This document shows, one piece after another, positions 20,612 through 32,930 of a stretch of 37,627 bases of DNA. How positions within the stretch are numbered: position 1 is the stretch's first letter; every line of letters begins with the position of its first letter. Where the stretch lies: the NCBI GenBank assembly GCA_003427395.1, contig BFEA01000029.1, positions 1,957,418 through 1,995,044 of the forward strand. Direction: 5' to 3'. Position numbers and translations under genes: made by a program. A model generated the notes under the pieces. The model did not search any database. It was not told where the DNA came from and saw only the letters and a program-made list of their open reading frames with translations. Source of the DNA: Chara braunii (lineage: Eukaryota > Streptophyta > Charophyceae > Charales > Characeae).

Positions 20612-21530
20612 GTTCATATGCGAGGCTACGCCCGCTTAGCCCCTACGGGGCCCTATCTGCAACAAGGTCGGCCGCCCTAAGTGAAGGCAGGCACGACAGG
20701 CCCTTCGGGCCTCATTCTTCAAGGTACCCCGCATCGGGGAAATTCAGACAGTTGCGTTGCGGCAGTTGGTTGCATGAATCAAGGCCCTGGGCCGCCTGTG
20801 TAAATGAATGTGAAGCAGGCCCTGGGCTGGATACGGGTACCGGGCCAAACACAGGCCGAAAGCAGTTGGGCNCATGCAACCACTTCAGGCCCAAGGCCTG
20901 CTCTCTTCGTGAGTGGGCCTGTGCCTACCGGGGCCTACCGGAAGCTTCCTGGACTGGACGCAGGCAGGCCACTTCGATATAGGGAAGGGCCTGCCTCCTC
21001 ATTCGGCATTCGGGTGCTGGCTGCATGCTGCGTGAGCGCTGCTGCGCAATCCGCTGGCTGGCTGGCACTCACGCTCTCACGGGCGAGTAGGAGGGAGCAC
21101 GCAGCCATAGCCAAGCTGCGCTGCTGTATGCTAGGTGAAGCGCAGGGTGGTCCTTGGGGTGCTAGTGGCATCTGTGCGGTGTGGATCGGGGTTGTGAGTG
21201 TTACGAGAGACATACCTGGTGCTGAAGCGTGCGACATTGGTCGCCATATGCTCGTACTTCGGGAACGCTGTTGATGTCATCATTCTGCTNCGTAGTATAG
21301 GCTAGATAGGATCTGCCACCTGTAGTCTGGGCGCCGAGCGCCAATAGGATATCAACTCTGGTTCTTAGTTGATGATGATGGGACTACTTCAGCATTGTCA
21401 ATTTTGAACTCTTGGTGTGTTCTTATTTGGTGTATCTCGTGATGCAAGTCTGCTGTGGTTCGAGGTGAAGACTATCTGGGCTCATATTTATGATGCTGTT
21501 TGATTGCTGAAGTTCGCTAATGCTCATCTT
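20612..21530. other. GC-rich intergenic; possible LTR towards the right end
   Basis: 20620-21000 is rich in GGCC, CAGGCC and CCTACCGG words without a clean unit. Ns lie at 20872 and 21290. The region before 21537 may be the 5' LTR of the gypsy-type element, since a primer-binding-site candidate starts at 21541. I cannot place the LTR start without a second LTR. Confidence 0.4.
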
Positions 21531-21540
21531 CCTTGCAATT

Positions 21541-21552
21541 TGGTATCGGAGC
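21541..21552 (+). other. candidate retrotransposon primer-binding site
   Basis: TGGTATCGGAGC differs by one base from TGGTATCAGAGC, the usual site complementary to the 3' end of initiator tRNA-Met. It is preceded by GCA and the spacer ATT, the normal layout just after a 5' LTR ending in CA. The site lies 1.28 kb before the first Gag codon used here. That is a long leader, so an insertion in between or a separate element is possible. Confidence 0.5.
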
Positions 21553-22822
21553 TGTGGTACGATTGCGCTCATCTGGCGCTTGTCTTCTACCTTATACGGT
21601 ACATACATGCGGTCTGCTGGAAGAGTTTGGCCGTAAGTGGTGTGTAGTGAGAAGGGTGGAGACGAGTGTGAAGGCGACCCAGGTGGTGAGGGGCATCGCC
21701 TGGAAGGCTAAGGTGTAAATAATGGGTGTTCGCAGTGTGATGAGAACTATCTGTTGGGTGATTGAGGCTGAGGTGGAATGGCGAAATGCTAGTTGTACCG
21801 ATGCTGTGACTGGTCATCGCAATCATCTTCAGGTCATCTGGTGAGATTATCTCTGTGGTTGGGGGCAGCATGAATGAGGTACGTTGCTCTTAACCTTATC
21901 TACCCTCTTCATCACTTCTTACCGTGAGGTTGTGAGTTCTGTCTTGAGAGTCCTCTCATAGTGAGGTGTCGTGTGCGCTCAACCTTGAGAGTCGTGATTG
22001 TTCACGTGGAGCATCTGGGAGAAGACGGGCGGAGCTTCTTGAAGGGCCCTGGACGAAGCACTGGGTCACGGTCACCATGCCAACCCACTGGGTGTAATGC
22101 ACGCATGCTTCGCTGCAAGTCGTTGGTTCTGCTGCTTGCCCATGATAGGGGTTAACTCGAGTGTGGCAGCCTCTACAGACGCATACCAGACCGTCTGTAA
22201 ACATTTCTGGCTGGGGACTCGGCTCTGATCTGGCTGTGATCGTCGTCCTGCTGCGACGTAAAATAATTCCTGATGTCACTTGGGGGCGGNCGTTAAATTG
22301 CCTCTTGATCAGCCAGATCATCCGAGTGGAAGGCTCGTCGGCATACGAGGGTAAATAAGAGTACTGTGGCTGCCTTGCTCGATGATAACCCGGGGCACAG
22401 GGGTGGGACCGGATTGCACACCTTTGAGACACGCTTGGCTTCTGATGCAAAGAAATGTGACACCGTGACTTTGAGAAGAACAAAGGGAGGGGTAGGTTTC
22501 AGGTGATAAGTTCGGGTTTTTCATTCCATGCTATGAGCAGACCCACTCAGTCAACATTATTTTTATTTTTGATTAGTTAGATGGACAGCCATGTGACATC
22601 TGACAGACAGCATTAGTTTAGAATATTGTTTATTCCTGATGCTTCTTCTGTTTGAGAACTAATCTNACTAAAAATAGTATTGACAGTAGGAATCTGACTT
22701 ACCTGTTGACCCCAAATGAGATCTGTTCTGAAAATAGCCACCACTAAATAGTTGGTCTGTGTACTATGCTGCGGTAGGCATCTAGAATGATCTAGTGTGG
22801 ACAGTGCACAGTGCTGTAGCCT
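21553..22822 (+). other. retroelement leader or unrelated intergenic
   Basis: No known domain was recognised; Ns lie at 22290 and 22666. If the primer-binding site is right, this is the untranslated leader with possible insertions. Confidence 0.35.
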
Positions 22823-24785
22823 ATGAGCGACGCGGAGAACACCGGAGAGGACGACCGCAGGATCCTGCAATCTGCCAGAGGCCTGTTAACTCACGTGTCC
22901 CTAGGACCGGAGGGTGATAGGGAATTGTTCTGTCGGCAGAGGGAGAGGAGAGCTAGAGCAGCCGAGGCCAGCAGAACCTTAATTGGTGAGGCTGGTGCTA
23001 CAGCAGCCATGGCTACAACAGCCATGAGCACGTCTGCTCAGCAGACTTCTCAAGCTGGTAGCTCAGGTACCGCCGGGTCCACGGTCGCACAGACCGTGAG
23101 CCAGTCCACTAGCTTAATGGCAAGCCAGCCCGCGGTGTTGTCCCCTGAGGATGTCACCATCCAGCAGGCAGCCCTGCAAGAGGCACAGTTACAGCAGGCA
23201 TTAGGACAGATAAAGAGAGAGAAGGAAATGATGATTAGAAGGAGAACCAGGATGCAACGAAGAGGGGCAGACATAGAGGAATCAGAAAGGATGGACCTGA
23301 CCACTATGGATGATGATGTGAGAGTAGTTAGGAGGGCCCTGCTAGGCGTTATAGAAATGCAGGAGCATCAAACTACCATCCTCCATGACATCCAACAGAG
23401 CCTAGCCGTTTTGGCAGGCCATGCTCAGGCAGCACCATCTCCAGCAGGGCCTGGTGCCTGGCCCGTGCCATATCCTCCCTTCGCTGTCCCACCGGTGACT
23501 GGGGTATCCCCATATGTAGCCCCGTCAACGGTTGCTATCGTATCCATAGGCATGCCGCTGTCAGGAGGGGTGTCAGGAGGGGTATCAGCAGGGAGTAGTT
23601 TACAGGTTCCTGTTCAGACAGTGTTCACTCCAAGTCCGTCACAGGTTGCAATCACCACGCAGCCTGTTGTCTCGCAGCCAGTGCAGCTTCAGGGCACACA
23701 GCCCCAACAGCTAGCACAGCAACCTGTTTCACCGGGTCCACAGCCTGGAATGATGCAGGGACCGGGACAGACACAGTGGGTTCCAAAGACGGCCATCGCC
23801 GCTCCCAAACCTTTTACAGGGGATAAGAGAGGCGAGGACCTCGACACATGGTTGAGGGTCGTGCCGGTCTACGTCAGGTGCAAACTCACCTTGCCGCACG
23901 AAGAAGTGCTTGTGGCTGCGTCTTACCTCGAGGGTAGTGCAGCAAGATGGTTGAGCGGTCTAGTGCAACTTCAGGGATATGGTCATGACTTCGGGCTTGG
24001 GCGGCCTCCCAGAAATTGGAGGACTAGATGGTGGAGGAGAGGTGGCATGATCCTCAGGAGGCTCAAAGGGCCACTGACGCGATCCTAACACTACACACGC
24101 GGCAGTTTAAGTCAGTAAGGGAAGCCATCGACGCTGTAGAGCGTTTGATCCTCAGGTCCTGTTGACTTCGTACCTGAGATGTTTTTCACAGCCTCTCAGG
24201 AACCAGTTGGCAAAAGAGGCCAACATCAATATGCATAACTTCCCTTCGTTTAGCAAGGTGGCCCTAGACTTGGAAGCAAAGATAGGGCATGGACAGGCAC
24301 CCGCTACGGAAGGGAGAAAGAAGACACTGCCTCCCAACTGGAAAGCGAAAGGTCGCATTATGTTTGTCGACAATGATGGATCAACCATCGAGTTGGACGG
24401 CAACTTCCAGGAGGGAGTAGGTGGAGAGGCGGGTGGCGATACTTCAGAGGGTGGAGTAGTCGCCGCCGTAACCCAGCAAAAAGGTAAAGGGACCAGTAGA
24501 CGCCCTAGGGGATCCCGGTCGAAGAGTCAAACAGACCCCAATGCTCCTCCATGGGAGAAAGCGGGTCTATCTGAGGACGTGTGGAGAGATCAGTGGGCAC
24601 GGCAAGCTTGTATCAAGTGTGGCCAATATGGTCATAGCATTTACAAGTGCCGCAATAGGAAGGTCACCGAGAAGATCCCGCACACTATGGGGTCGGCGGT
24701 CGGATCCGCTCAACCCGTTGGTAGCAATATTGCTAGTTCTTCAGGCTGTGCTCCGGGAAACACGTCAGGCCAGAAGGGATGGTAG
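22823..24785 (+). pseudogene. Ty3/gypsy-type Gag, frame-broken
   Basis: The first frame (22823-24088) starts at an ATG. It has a charged helical stretch (about residues 118-190), then a Gln/Pro/Ser/Val-rich linker. At about residues 328-390 there is a Gag core with PKPFTGDKRGEDLDTWL and ASYLEGSAARWLSGL. The core then leaves the frame near 23990. Its continuation is visible in two other frames between 24000 and 24290, with stops, so at least two frameshifts are present. The last part (24162-24785) ends with the CCHC zinc knuckle CIKCGQYGHSIYKC (CX2CX4HX4C). The protein would package the element's RNA. It cannot be made intact here. Confidence 0.88.
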
Positions 24786-25531
24786 CTGTTCCTACTAGGG
24801 TCGCGATGGTGGATTCACCCTCACCTTCGCGAGAGATGGCCCAAGCTACAGATTCTTCAGTCGTCCCGCAAACACATTCAGACCCGTCGACCCTATATTC
24901 GATGAATGTGTTTGAATCCTTAGAGGAGCTAGAGCATGAGTGGTCTAGATCAGATCCACTAGCTTCTTGGACGGCGTTAGTTAAAGCCCCTAAGAGTGAA
25001 ATGTTTGTCAGCGAGGTAGTTATAGGAGGCCGCAAGGCCGGGGCCTATTACGACACTTGCTCGACTAGAAACTTTATGAGCCGCGCGTGCGTTGAGAGGC
25101 TGCGCTTACAAGGGCAAGTGCAGCGCCTGAGTCGACCTGTGGAGTCGACCTGTGCCAACAAACAGCATATGGTAGTTAATGACTACCTCCATGATGTAGA
25201 GTGTGTTTTCCCGTACGCGGGAGGGGACTTGAGACATCGTGTCTCGTTCCTGGTCAGTGACGAGCTCCCAATGGACATGTTACTAGGTATGTACTACCTC
25301 TCTGTAGCACAGCCCCAGTTTGACTGGGACCGACAAGTGGTCAAACACACGTTGTCAGGTGGAGGGACCGCCAGATTACATAAGTTCAAAGCTAGTAGTC
25401 TGATTGAGTCCTATGGGTGCATGTGTGCGGCCGCGTTCTATAATTATTATAAGCAAAATCAGGAGGAGGGTATGTACTTAGTTTATGTCTCTGCTGCAGG
25501 CGAGCCGGTGAAAATGCCGCCAGAGATATAG
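24779..25531 (+). pseudogene. Ty3/gypsy-type protease region of Pol
   Basis: This overlaps the Gag end by a few bases in another frame. It contains GGRKAGAYYDTCSTRNFMS, equivalent to the retroviral-type aspartic protease site normally read D-(T/S)-G-A. The Gly is replaced by Cys, which should impair catalysis. The following LPMDMLLGMYYLSVAQPQFDW matches the conserved second half of such proteases. The frame stops at TAG 25529-25531, but homologous sequence continues in the same frame at 25538. The stop is therefore a nonsense mutation inside Pol, not a natural end. Confidence 0.85.
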
Positions 25532-25537
25532 GGAGTA

Positions 25538-26040
25538 GTGGCTAAGTACTCTGATCTATTTGAAGAGCCAACAGGGGTTGTTGAGAGGGAGGTCGTCCAC
25601 GCGATAGAGATTATCCCAGGGTCTAGTATTCCAAGGGGTAGGATTTATCGGATGTCTCCAGGCGAGCTTGATGAGCTACACCGCCAACTCAAGGAACTCG
25701 TAGAGAAGGGCTGGATCCGGCCGAGTGTCTCTCCTTATGGGTCTCCAGTTCTATTCGTGCCTAAGAAGAAGGGGTGAACCCTTAGGATGTGCATTGACTA
25801 TAGGGGCCTCAATGCCATCACTGTCAAGAACAGAGAGCCCCTACCGCGCATCGACAATCTGCTAGATAGAGTGCAAGGGTGTCAGTACCTCAGCAAGATA
25901 GATCTGAAGTCCGGGTACCATCAGATTGCCATACGGCCCAAGGATCAACACAAAACCGCTTTTCAGACCAGGTACGGTCTGTACGAGTTTGTGGTGATGC
26001 CTTTTGGCCTTTGCAATGCTCCTGGCACCTTTCAGACCAC
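25538..26040 (+). pseudogene. Ty3/gypsy-type reverse transcriptase, truncated
   Basis: The frame shows YSDLFEEPTG, then the linker to [48 protein letters not shown] and [15 protein letters not shown]. These are RT blocks 1 to 4 in order. A TGA at 25775-25777 splits the protein between blocks 1 and 2. Homology ends just after the FGLCNAP box at about 26040. The Y-x-DD catalytic box, RNase H and integrase are all missing. The element was cut off by a deletion, an insertion or a misjoin. Confidence 0.9.
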
Positions 26041-26815
26041 CAAGCACGCACACACATGGACTTGTCACTCAGCAATGCATACATTCCATTGGCAAAACTC
26101 AGATATCAGCTGTGTGTCTCAGTCCGTGTTTGGACAGAATCTGGCTGTAATGGTGGTCACATACATCCCCTGGGAGTTGGGAGTGCTCTAGTGTCTAACA
26201 CCTTGATTGCTATTATGTACCTGTGTGCACCTAAGGCAAGTGTAGGTAAGTGACAAACAGTTTCGGACCCTGAGAAGTCGCCCGGAAGTCAGGGCATTAG
26301 TCTCCCTGCGTAACAGAATGAGTACAATGTCTGTTTTGCCTATAATATAGCGTTCAAAAATGGAACACCTCAGCCAGAATTCTTGGGCTGTTCCGGTACC
26401 TGCTAGACTTTTCCATGTAGAGACCTGGAGAGGCTAACCAAAATGTTTTCTCATTAAGCCAACCCATATCCTGGTCAGCCACTGCGCAAATGTGGTGGTG
26501 AACATCGCACCCGGGTCACGTTGGGTCTACAAAAATATCTGAAAAAACTCATGGATGTAGGGCACGCGCCGCTATATAAGGGGGTCTTCGATAGATATAA
26601 AAGAAATGTTTTCACTGTTAAACAACCACTCCACCCAACACCGAAAAGGTGGCATTCCGATGAGGCAGAATCCGCACATACCGGTTTTTCAGTACTCGGT
26701 AAGAAATGTTCCACAAATGGCTCCAGGCAGTTAGACATCGGACAGGTTAAAAAAGCCTGACAACATGTGAAGAACTAAGAAGGCCACTTGGCAGACGGGC
26801 TATGGAAAAAAAAAA
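26041..26815. other. unique sequence after the retroelement break
   Basis: The coding similarity stops abruptly at 26040. I see no integrase, RNase H or 3' LTR, and no gene. An A run lies at 26804-26817. Confidence 0.5.
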
Positions 26816-27003
26816 AAAGGCAACGCTCAGCAGCACCCGGCAAGTTCGATACAGTGTAGACAGCGAAGGCGCTAGTGACTGCCACCACCAAGCTCACCAT
26901 CATCTTCCTCAGAGGAAGGCAAGCAGGGGCAACTGCCAAAAATAGCACCTTCGCTGTCTCTTTTCAAATAATATGCATTTTACCCAAGGAAACCTTATGG
27001 AAC
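26816..27003. repeat. diverged unit of the GGCAAGGCTCAGCAACATCC repeat
   Basis: GGCAACGCTCAGCAGCACCCGG, TGACTGCCACCACCAAGCTC and GGGCAACTGCCAAAAATAGC mark an early, diverged unit of the repeat that fills the 2.2-kb duplicated segment to its right. Confidence 0.75.
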
Positions 27004-29239
27004 AAAAACAGGCAAGGCTCAGCAACATCCGGCAAGTTTTATCAAAGTAGACAGAAAAGGCACAAGTGACTGCCACCAACAAGCTCACCACCATCATCCT
27101 CGGATGAAGGCAAACGGGCAACTGCCAGAAATAGCACCTCCGATGTCTCCTTTCAAATAAGATCAAGTTTCATTTACCATCATCGCCATGCCTTGACAAT
27201 ATGTATTATACCCTCTAAGTCTTAAAGCTGTAGCACCTTCGCTAGTTCCCCTACTACGGCAGCTCTGTCGATCTTCTCATTATCATTATCGAGGGAGGCC
27301 AGTCCCGTGATTGCGTATTCGCCGGCCCCGAAGGCGCCCTTGTCGGTGGTGAATACTCGTGTAGTGTATTCTTTGTGCCTTACTGAGGCCAAAGGCGCAT
27401 TAGGGATTGCCTGCATCACAGCGAAGGGAGCTGACGAGCGGGAAAAGGGATTTGAACCCTTGTATTTTGTACTTGACTGATTGACTGACTCTTGCAAGCC
27501 TCCAGGCACAAAGTGCAGCAATTCGGACATCTCCACCGAATTGCTGGCCCGAGCCGGCCTCGGAGGTGCGAGCCTCCTGTTGCTTGGTTTGACCAAGTGC
27601 TTTTCCACACACATTTCGGCAACGCTACCCATGGGACCATTTATCGTTGATTACACAAATCGTCGACGCTTCATGCCTTTTGCCCCATAGGCGCGTGAGC
27701 ACTTATAGAAAAACTGGCTCATAACGGTGGAACCGTTAGCTCTTGTTTATACAAACAAAGAACCAGGGCAATACCTTTGGAAATTTTGATTCATAGATTG
27801 CAATTGATTAGCATTCAAACTATTTATGATTCCACACAATTTTGATGCTCCAGACACACTTGAACACGAATAAACTATACTTGTGTCTTTTCAAATAAGA
27901 TCGAGTTTCATTGACCATTATCGCCTTACCTTGACAAATATGCATTTCACCCAAGGAAGCCTTACCGAACAAAATTTACAAAAACAAGCAAGGCTCAGCA
28001 ACATCCGGCAAGTTTTATCAAAGTAGACAGAAAAAGCACAAGGCAAGGCTCAGCAACATCCGGCATGTATTATTAAAGTAGACAGAAAAGGCAGAAGTGA
28101 CTGCCGCCAACAAGCTCACCACCATCATCCTCAGATGACGGCAAACCGGCAACTGCCACAAATAGGACCTCCAATGTCTCTTTTCAGATAAGATCAAGTT
28201 TCATTTACCATCATCGCCATGCCTTGACAATACATAATACAAGTATCAAAGCTGTAGTGACACTAACACTTTTCCGTATGTGTCTACCATCGTCCTCAGA
28301 TGAAGGCAAACGGGCAACTGCCAGAAATAGCAACTCCGATGTCTCTTTTCAAATAAGATAAAGTTTCATGTACCATCATCGCCATGTATCATAAGTCTTA
28401 GAGCTGTAGTGACACTAGCACTTTCCCGGACGTGTCTAAGCGGAAATCCGGCCAGATACAAGCAAAGAAGGTCCTAATGTGAGCATTCCCTTACTGCTAT
28501 TTTCATAAAATTAGGCCAGAAATGAAAAAGAAAAAAAAAACACAAGGTTCAGCTGCATCCGGCAAGTTTTATCAACAAAGTAGACAACAAAGGAAATAGC
28601 GACTGCCACCAACAAGCTCACCCTTATCTTCCTCAGAAGAAGGCAAACGGGCAACTGCCAAAAATTACACCTTCAATGTCTCTTTTCGAATAAGATCAAG
28701 TTTTAATTGAACATCATTGCCTTGCATTGACAATATGCATTACCATGTAAACCCTAACAGCATAGTGACACCAGGCTCACCAGCACTTGCGCAGATCTAT
28801 CCGAGTGGAAATTCGGCCAGATTCAAACACAAAAAGCCATAGTACGAATACTGAAGTACTCCCTTACCGCTACTTTCCTAGAATCAGATTGATTTGAGGG
28901 GAACAGCAACCGGGAAAAATCCCAAAAAAAAAGACTCGCCAGGTTTTGACTCTTCAGGTACATGTAGTCTGATGAGAGTTGTACATAAGCCATAAGCAGT
29001 TAGCACCGACATAATTCAAATTTTGTCACTTCCCATCAAGGTACAGGTTTGCATCACACCTTATTTCCCTTCCCCGCTGCCAAATGGAGCGTATGATGGG
29101 TTGGCCCTTTGTTTTTCCTTTTTATTTTTCCTTTTTACCTCTGAATACTTCAAATCATACACACACTACCGGTCAGAACTTCTATAGATCTATATCTTCC
29201 GAAGAGAAGGCTTCCCCTAGCTCCTCCCCCCCCCCCCCC
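27004..29239. repeat. 2,236-bp direct repeat, copy 1 (identical to copy 2 by eye)
   Basis: This matches 30695-32930 at a constant offset of 3691 bases, with no difference found by eye and identical translations. It contains several diverged units of an approx. 190-365-bp repeat starting GGCAAGGCTCAGCAACATCC, near 27010, 27998, 28043 and 28540. Units also carry CTGCC.CCAACAAGCTCACC and GGGCAACTGCC. A minus-strand frame at 27222-27632 (136 codons) has no recognised domain. The copy ends in a C run followed by an N at 29240, as copy 2 does at 32931. Confidence 0.95.
27438..27536 (-). other. tRNA-like sequence with T-arm / pol III B-box
   Basis: On the minus strand AAGGG-TTCAAAT-CCCTT (27445-27461) forms a perfect 5-bp T-arm that fits the pol III B-box. 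TTCCCGC follows and can pair mostly with GTGGAGA 85 bases upstream, which is then followed by TGTCCGA, like the start of a class II tRNA. I cannot fold a convincing D-arm or anticodon arm, so a decayed tRNA or the head of a tRNA-derived SINE is more likely than a working tRNA. It is repeated in copy 2 at 31129-31227. Confidence 0.3.
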
Positions 29240-29249
29240 NAATCTAAAG

Positions 29250-29252
<3 letters not shown>

Positions 29253-29325
<73 letters not shown>
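29253..29325. repeat. (CT)n microsatellite
   Basis: About 36 CT units directly after the N at 29240. This is where copy 1 of the 2.2-kb repeat stops matching copy 2. Confidence 0.96.
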
Positions 29326-29327
<2 letters not shown>

Positions 29328-29663
29328 CACCCACATACACAAAAATAAAACAAGAAAAATAAAAGTAAAGACAAAAATGATTCCACCACGTGGCTCCCCT
29401 CCCTGCCACCGGCCACCCCTTCAGTCCTCCCTTTCTCCCCCTCCCGACGATGCCCTGCCTCTTGTCCGTTTACCAATCAGAGTCAATAAGAAGAGGAAAA
29501 AAACACCATAGCCTGCTTCTACCCTTTGCCGACCCGACTTCCTGATGTGAGCATCATAACATTCCTACTCTTCTCCTGGTCTCCATATCATCTTACCTTG
29601 TCATATATCATGCTCCATATCTTAATTATCACCGTGATCTTCATTAGCCAGCGTGGTCATGGT

Positions 29664-29667
<4 letters not shown>

Positions 29668-29728
<61 letters not shown>

Positions 29729-29910
29729 TTTGCCATCTTCACTATTATGTGGTGTGTCTGTGCATGTGTGTGCGTGTATGTGTGTGTATGTATGTGTGCA
29801 TGCGGATAGGTGTTTGTGTGTGCAGGTGGATAAGTGTGTGTGTGTGCACGGATGTGTCACCGTGGATGTGTGCGTGTGCATGTTCGTGTGCGTGCGCGTG
29901 TGTTGTCACA
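29668..29910. repeat. (TG)n microsatellite with degenerate tail
   Basis: About 30 perfect TG units (29668-29727) are followed by imperfect TGTGCATG/TGTGCGTG sequence to about 29910. Confidence 0.95.
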
Positions 29911-30010
29911 TTCCCCATACATAACTCCGCAAAAGGAAACATGACTGTGCCAGACTGTTTCGCCGGACTTTCACCGACTCATCAGGAGGTTGAACCTCAA
30001 CGGTCTGCCC

Positions 30011-30127
30011 AGGATGCAAGTGCGTACATGCATGGGCATGCATGCGTCCAGGAGGCAAGTGTGTACATGTGTGGGCATGTGTGTGTCTAGGATGCAAGTG
30101 AGTACATGTGTGGGCATGTGTATGTCC
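30011..30127. repeat. 39-bp minisatellite, three units
   Basis: Units start AGGATGCAAG or AGGAGGCAAG at 30011, 30050 and 30089. Each contains TACATG..TGGGCATG. The 39-base period keeps one frame, so flanking frames show a 13-residue repeat; no gene is inferred. Confidence 0.92.
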
Positions 30128-30509
30128 ATGTGCATGTTTGCTATCATATGTGAGAGAGCGACGGCACCTTCGACCATGAGCAAGAACCATCAGCCGCACT
30201 ATAGGGTCATACGATTCAGCCCGTAGAGGAGTCTGTTCTCGTAAGGCGTTTGTTTGTGTGAGGCGTTCGTCGGCTTCGTTACGATGCAGCGCATCCTATA
30301 GATTTTGTCGGCTGGTCTCGTATAGAGTATGGCAAGGCCCTGAACTCAACGGGTCGTCAGCGGGCCAGTTGGGCACTGGGCGTAAGGCCCTGTGTTTTTT
30401 CCTACTACCTGGCGGCCCGTACAGGTCCTCTTCCCAACGGGTGCGTTGATCCGGACAGTCGACCGGCTCGACGATTCAGATCATCGCGTGATCCTAAGAC
30501 TTTAAGATT

Positions 30510-30642
30510 GCACAACAATCCAGGCCATCCGACCTGGCGGACGGCCTGGATCATCCCACGATCTTAAAGTCGGTCCGGTAGGACCGCCGGCGGCCTGGTT
30601 CATCGCATGATCTTAAAGTCGGGCCGGTAGGACCGCGGGCGG
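30510..30642. repeat. 50-bp tandem duplication with inverted arms
   Basis: GGCCTGG(A/T)TCATC.CA.GATCTTAAAGTCGG.CCGGTAGGACCGC occurs at 30543 and 30593. Just upstream, ATCCAGGCC is the inverse of GGCCTGGAT, and GTGATCCTAAGACTTTAAGAT is an imperfect inverse of the unit's centre. Confidence 0.8.
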
Positions 30643-30694
30643 CCCTGATTGCCCAATTCTCACGTTAGCGATTTCTATAAGTGAAGGGAATAGG

Positions 30695-32930
30695 AAAAAC
30701 AGGCAAGGCTCAGCAACATCCGGCAAGTTTTATCAAAGTAGACAGAAAAGGCACAAGTGACTGCCACCAACAAGCTCACCACCATCATCCTCGGATGAAG
30801 GCAAACGGGCAACTGCCAGAAATAGCACCTCCGATGTCTCCTTTCAAATAAGATCAAGTTTCATTTACCATCATCGCCATGCCTTGACAATATGTATTAT
30901 ACCCTCTAAGTCTTAAAGCTGTAGCACCTTCGCTAGTTCCCCTACTACGGCAGCTCTGTCGATCTTCTCATTATCATTATCGAGGGAGGCCAGTCCCGTG
31001 ATTGCGTATTCGCCGGCCCCGAAGGCGCCCTTGTCGGTGGTGAATACTCGTGTAGTGTATTCTTTGTGCCTTACTGAGGCCAAAGGCGCATTAGGGATTG
31101 CCTGCATCACAGCGAAGGGAGCTGACGAGCGGGAAAAGGGATTTGAACCCTTGTATTTTGTACTTGACTGATTGACTGACTCTTGCAAGCCTCCAGGCAC
31201 AAAGTGCAGCAATTCGGACATCTCCACCGAATTGCTGGCCCGAGCCGGCCTCGGAGGTGCGAGCCTCCTGTTGCTTGGTTTGACCAAGTGCTTTTCCACA
31301 CACATTTCGGCAACGCTACCCATGGGACCATTTATCGTTGATTACACAAATCGTCGACGCTTCATGCCTTTTGCCCCATAGGCGCGTGAGCACTTATAGA
31401 AAAACTGGCTCATAACGGTGGAACCGTTAGCTCTTGTTTATACAAACAAAGAACCAGGGCAATACCTTTGGAAATTTTGATTCATAGATTGCAATTGATT
31501 AGCATTCAAACTATTTATGATTCCACACAATTTTGATGCTCCAGACACACTTGAACACGAATAAACTATACTTGTGTCTTTTCAAATAAGATCGAGTTTC
31601 ATTGACCATTATCGCCTTACCTTGACAAATATGCATTTCACCCAAGGAAGCCTTACCGAACAAAATTTACAAAAACAAGCAAGGCTCAGCAACATCCGGC
31701 AAGTTTTATCAAAGTAGACAGAAAAAGCACAAGGCAAGGCTCAGCAACATCCGGCATGTATTATTAAAGTAGACAGAAAAGGCAGAAGTGACTGCCGCCA
31801 ACAAGCTCACCACCATCATCCTCAGATGACGGCAAACCGGCAACTGCCACAAATAGGACCTCCAATGTCTCTTTTCAGATAAGATCAAGTTTCATTTACC
31901 ATCATCGCCATGCCTTGACAATACATAATACAAGTATCAAAGCTGTAGTGACACTAACACTTTTCCGTATGTGTCTACCATCGTCCTCAGATGAAGGCAA
32001 ACGGGCAACTGCCAGAAATAGCAACTCCGATGTCTCTTTTCAAATAAGATAAAGTTTCATGTACCATCATCGCCATGTATCATAAGTCTTAGAGCTGTAG
32101 TGACACTAGCACTTTCCCGGACGTGTCTAAGCGGAAATCCGGCCAGATACAAGCAAAGAAGGTCCTAATGTGAGCATTCCCTTACTGCTATTTTCATAAA
32201 ATTAGGCCAGAAATGAAAAAGAAAAAAAAAACACAAGGTTCAGCTGCATCCGGCAAGTTTTATCAACAAAGTAGACAACAAAGGAAATAGCGACTGCCAC
32301 CAACAAGCTCACCCTTATCTTCCTCAGAAGAAGGCAAACGGGCAACTGCCAAAAATTACACCTTCAATGTCTCTTTTCGAATAAGATCAAGTTTTAATTG
32401 AACATCATTGCCTTGCATTGACAATATGCATTACCATGTAAACCCTAACAGCATAGTGACACCAGGCTCACCAGCACTTGCGCAGATCTATCCGAGTGGA
32501 AATTCGGCCAGATTCAAACACAAAAAGCCATAGTACGAATACTGAAGTACTCCCTTACCGCTACTTTCCTAGAATCAGATTGATTTGAGGGGAACAGCAA
32601 CCGGGAAAAATCCCAAAAAAAAAGACTCGCCAGGTTTTGACTCTTCAGGTACATGTAGTCTGATGAGAGTTGTACATAAGCCATAAGCAGTTAGCACCGA
32701 CATAATTCAAATTTTGTCACTTCCCATCAAGGTACAGGTTTGCATCACACCTTATTTCCCTTCCCCGCTGCCAAATGGAGCGTATGATGGGTTGGCCCTT
32801 TGTTTTTCCTTTTTATTTTTCCTTTTTACCTCTGAATACTTCAAATCATACACACACTACCGGTCAGAACTTCTATAGATCTATATCTTCCGAAGAGAAG
32901 GCTTCCCCTAGCTCCTCCCCCCCCCCCCCC
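30695..32930. repeat. 2,236-bp direct repeat, copy 2
   Basis: This is the second copy of 27004-29239, with no difference found by eye and ending at the N at 32931. After the N it continues into ACTCAGCACTCCCTCTGCCC, unlike copy 1. The left boundary is equally sharp, within AAAAACAGGCAAGG. Confidence 0.95.

Noticed and set aside
27222-27632. 136-codon minus-strand frame, perfectly kept in both copies
   Set aside because: The whole 2.2-kb segment is kept, not just this frame, so conservation says nothing about coding. No domain is recognised.
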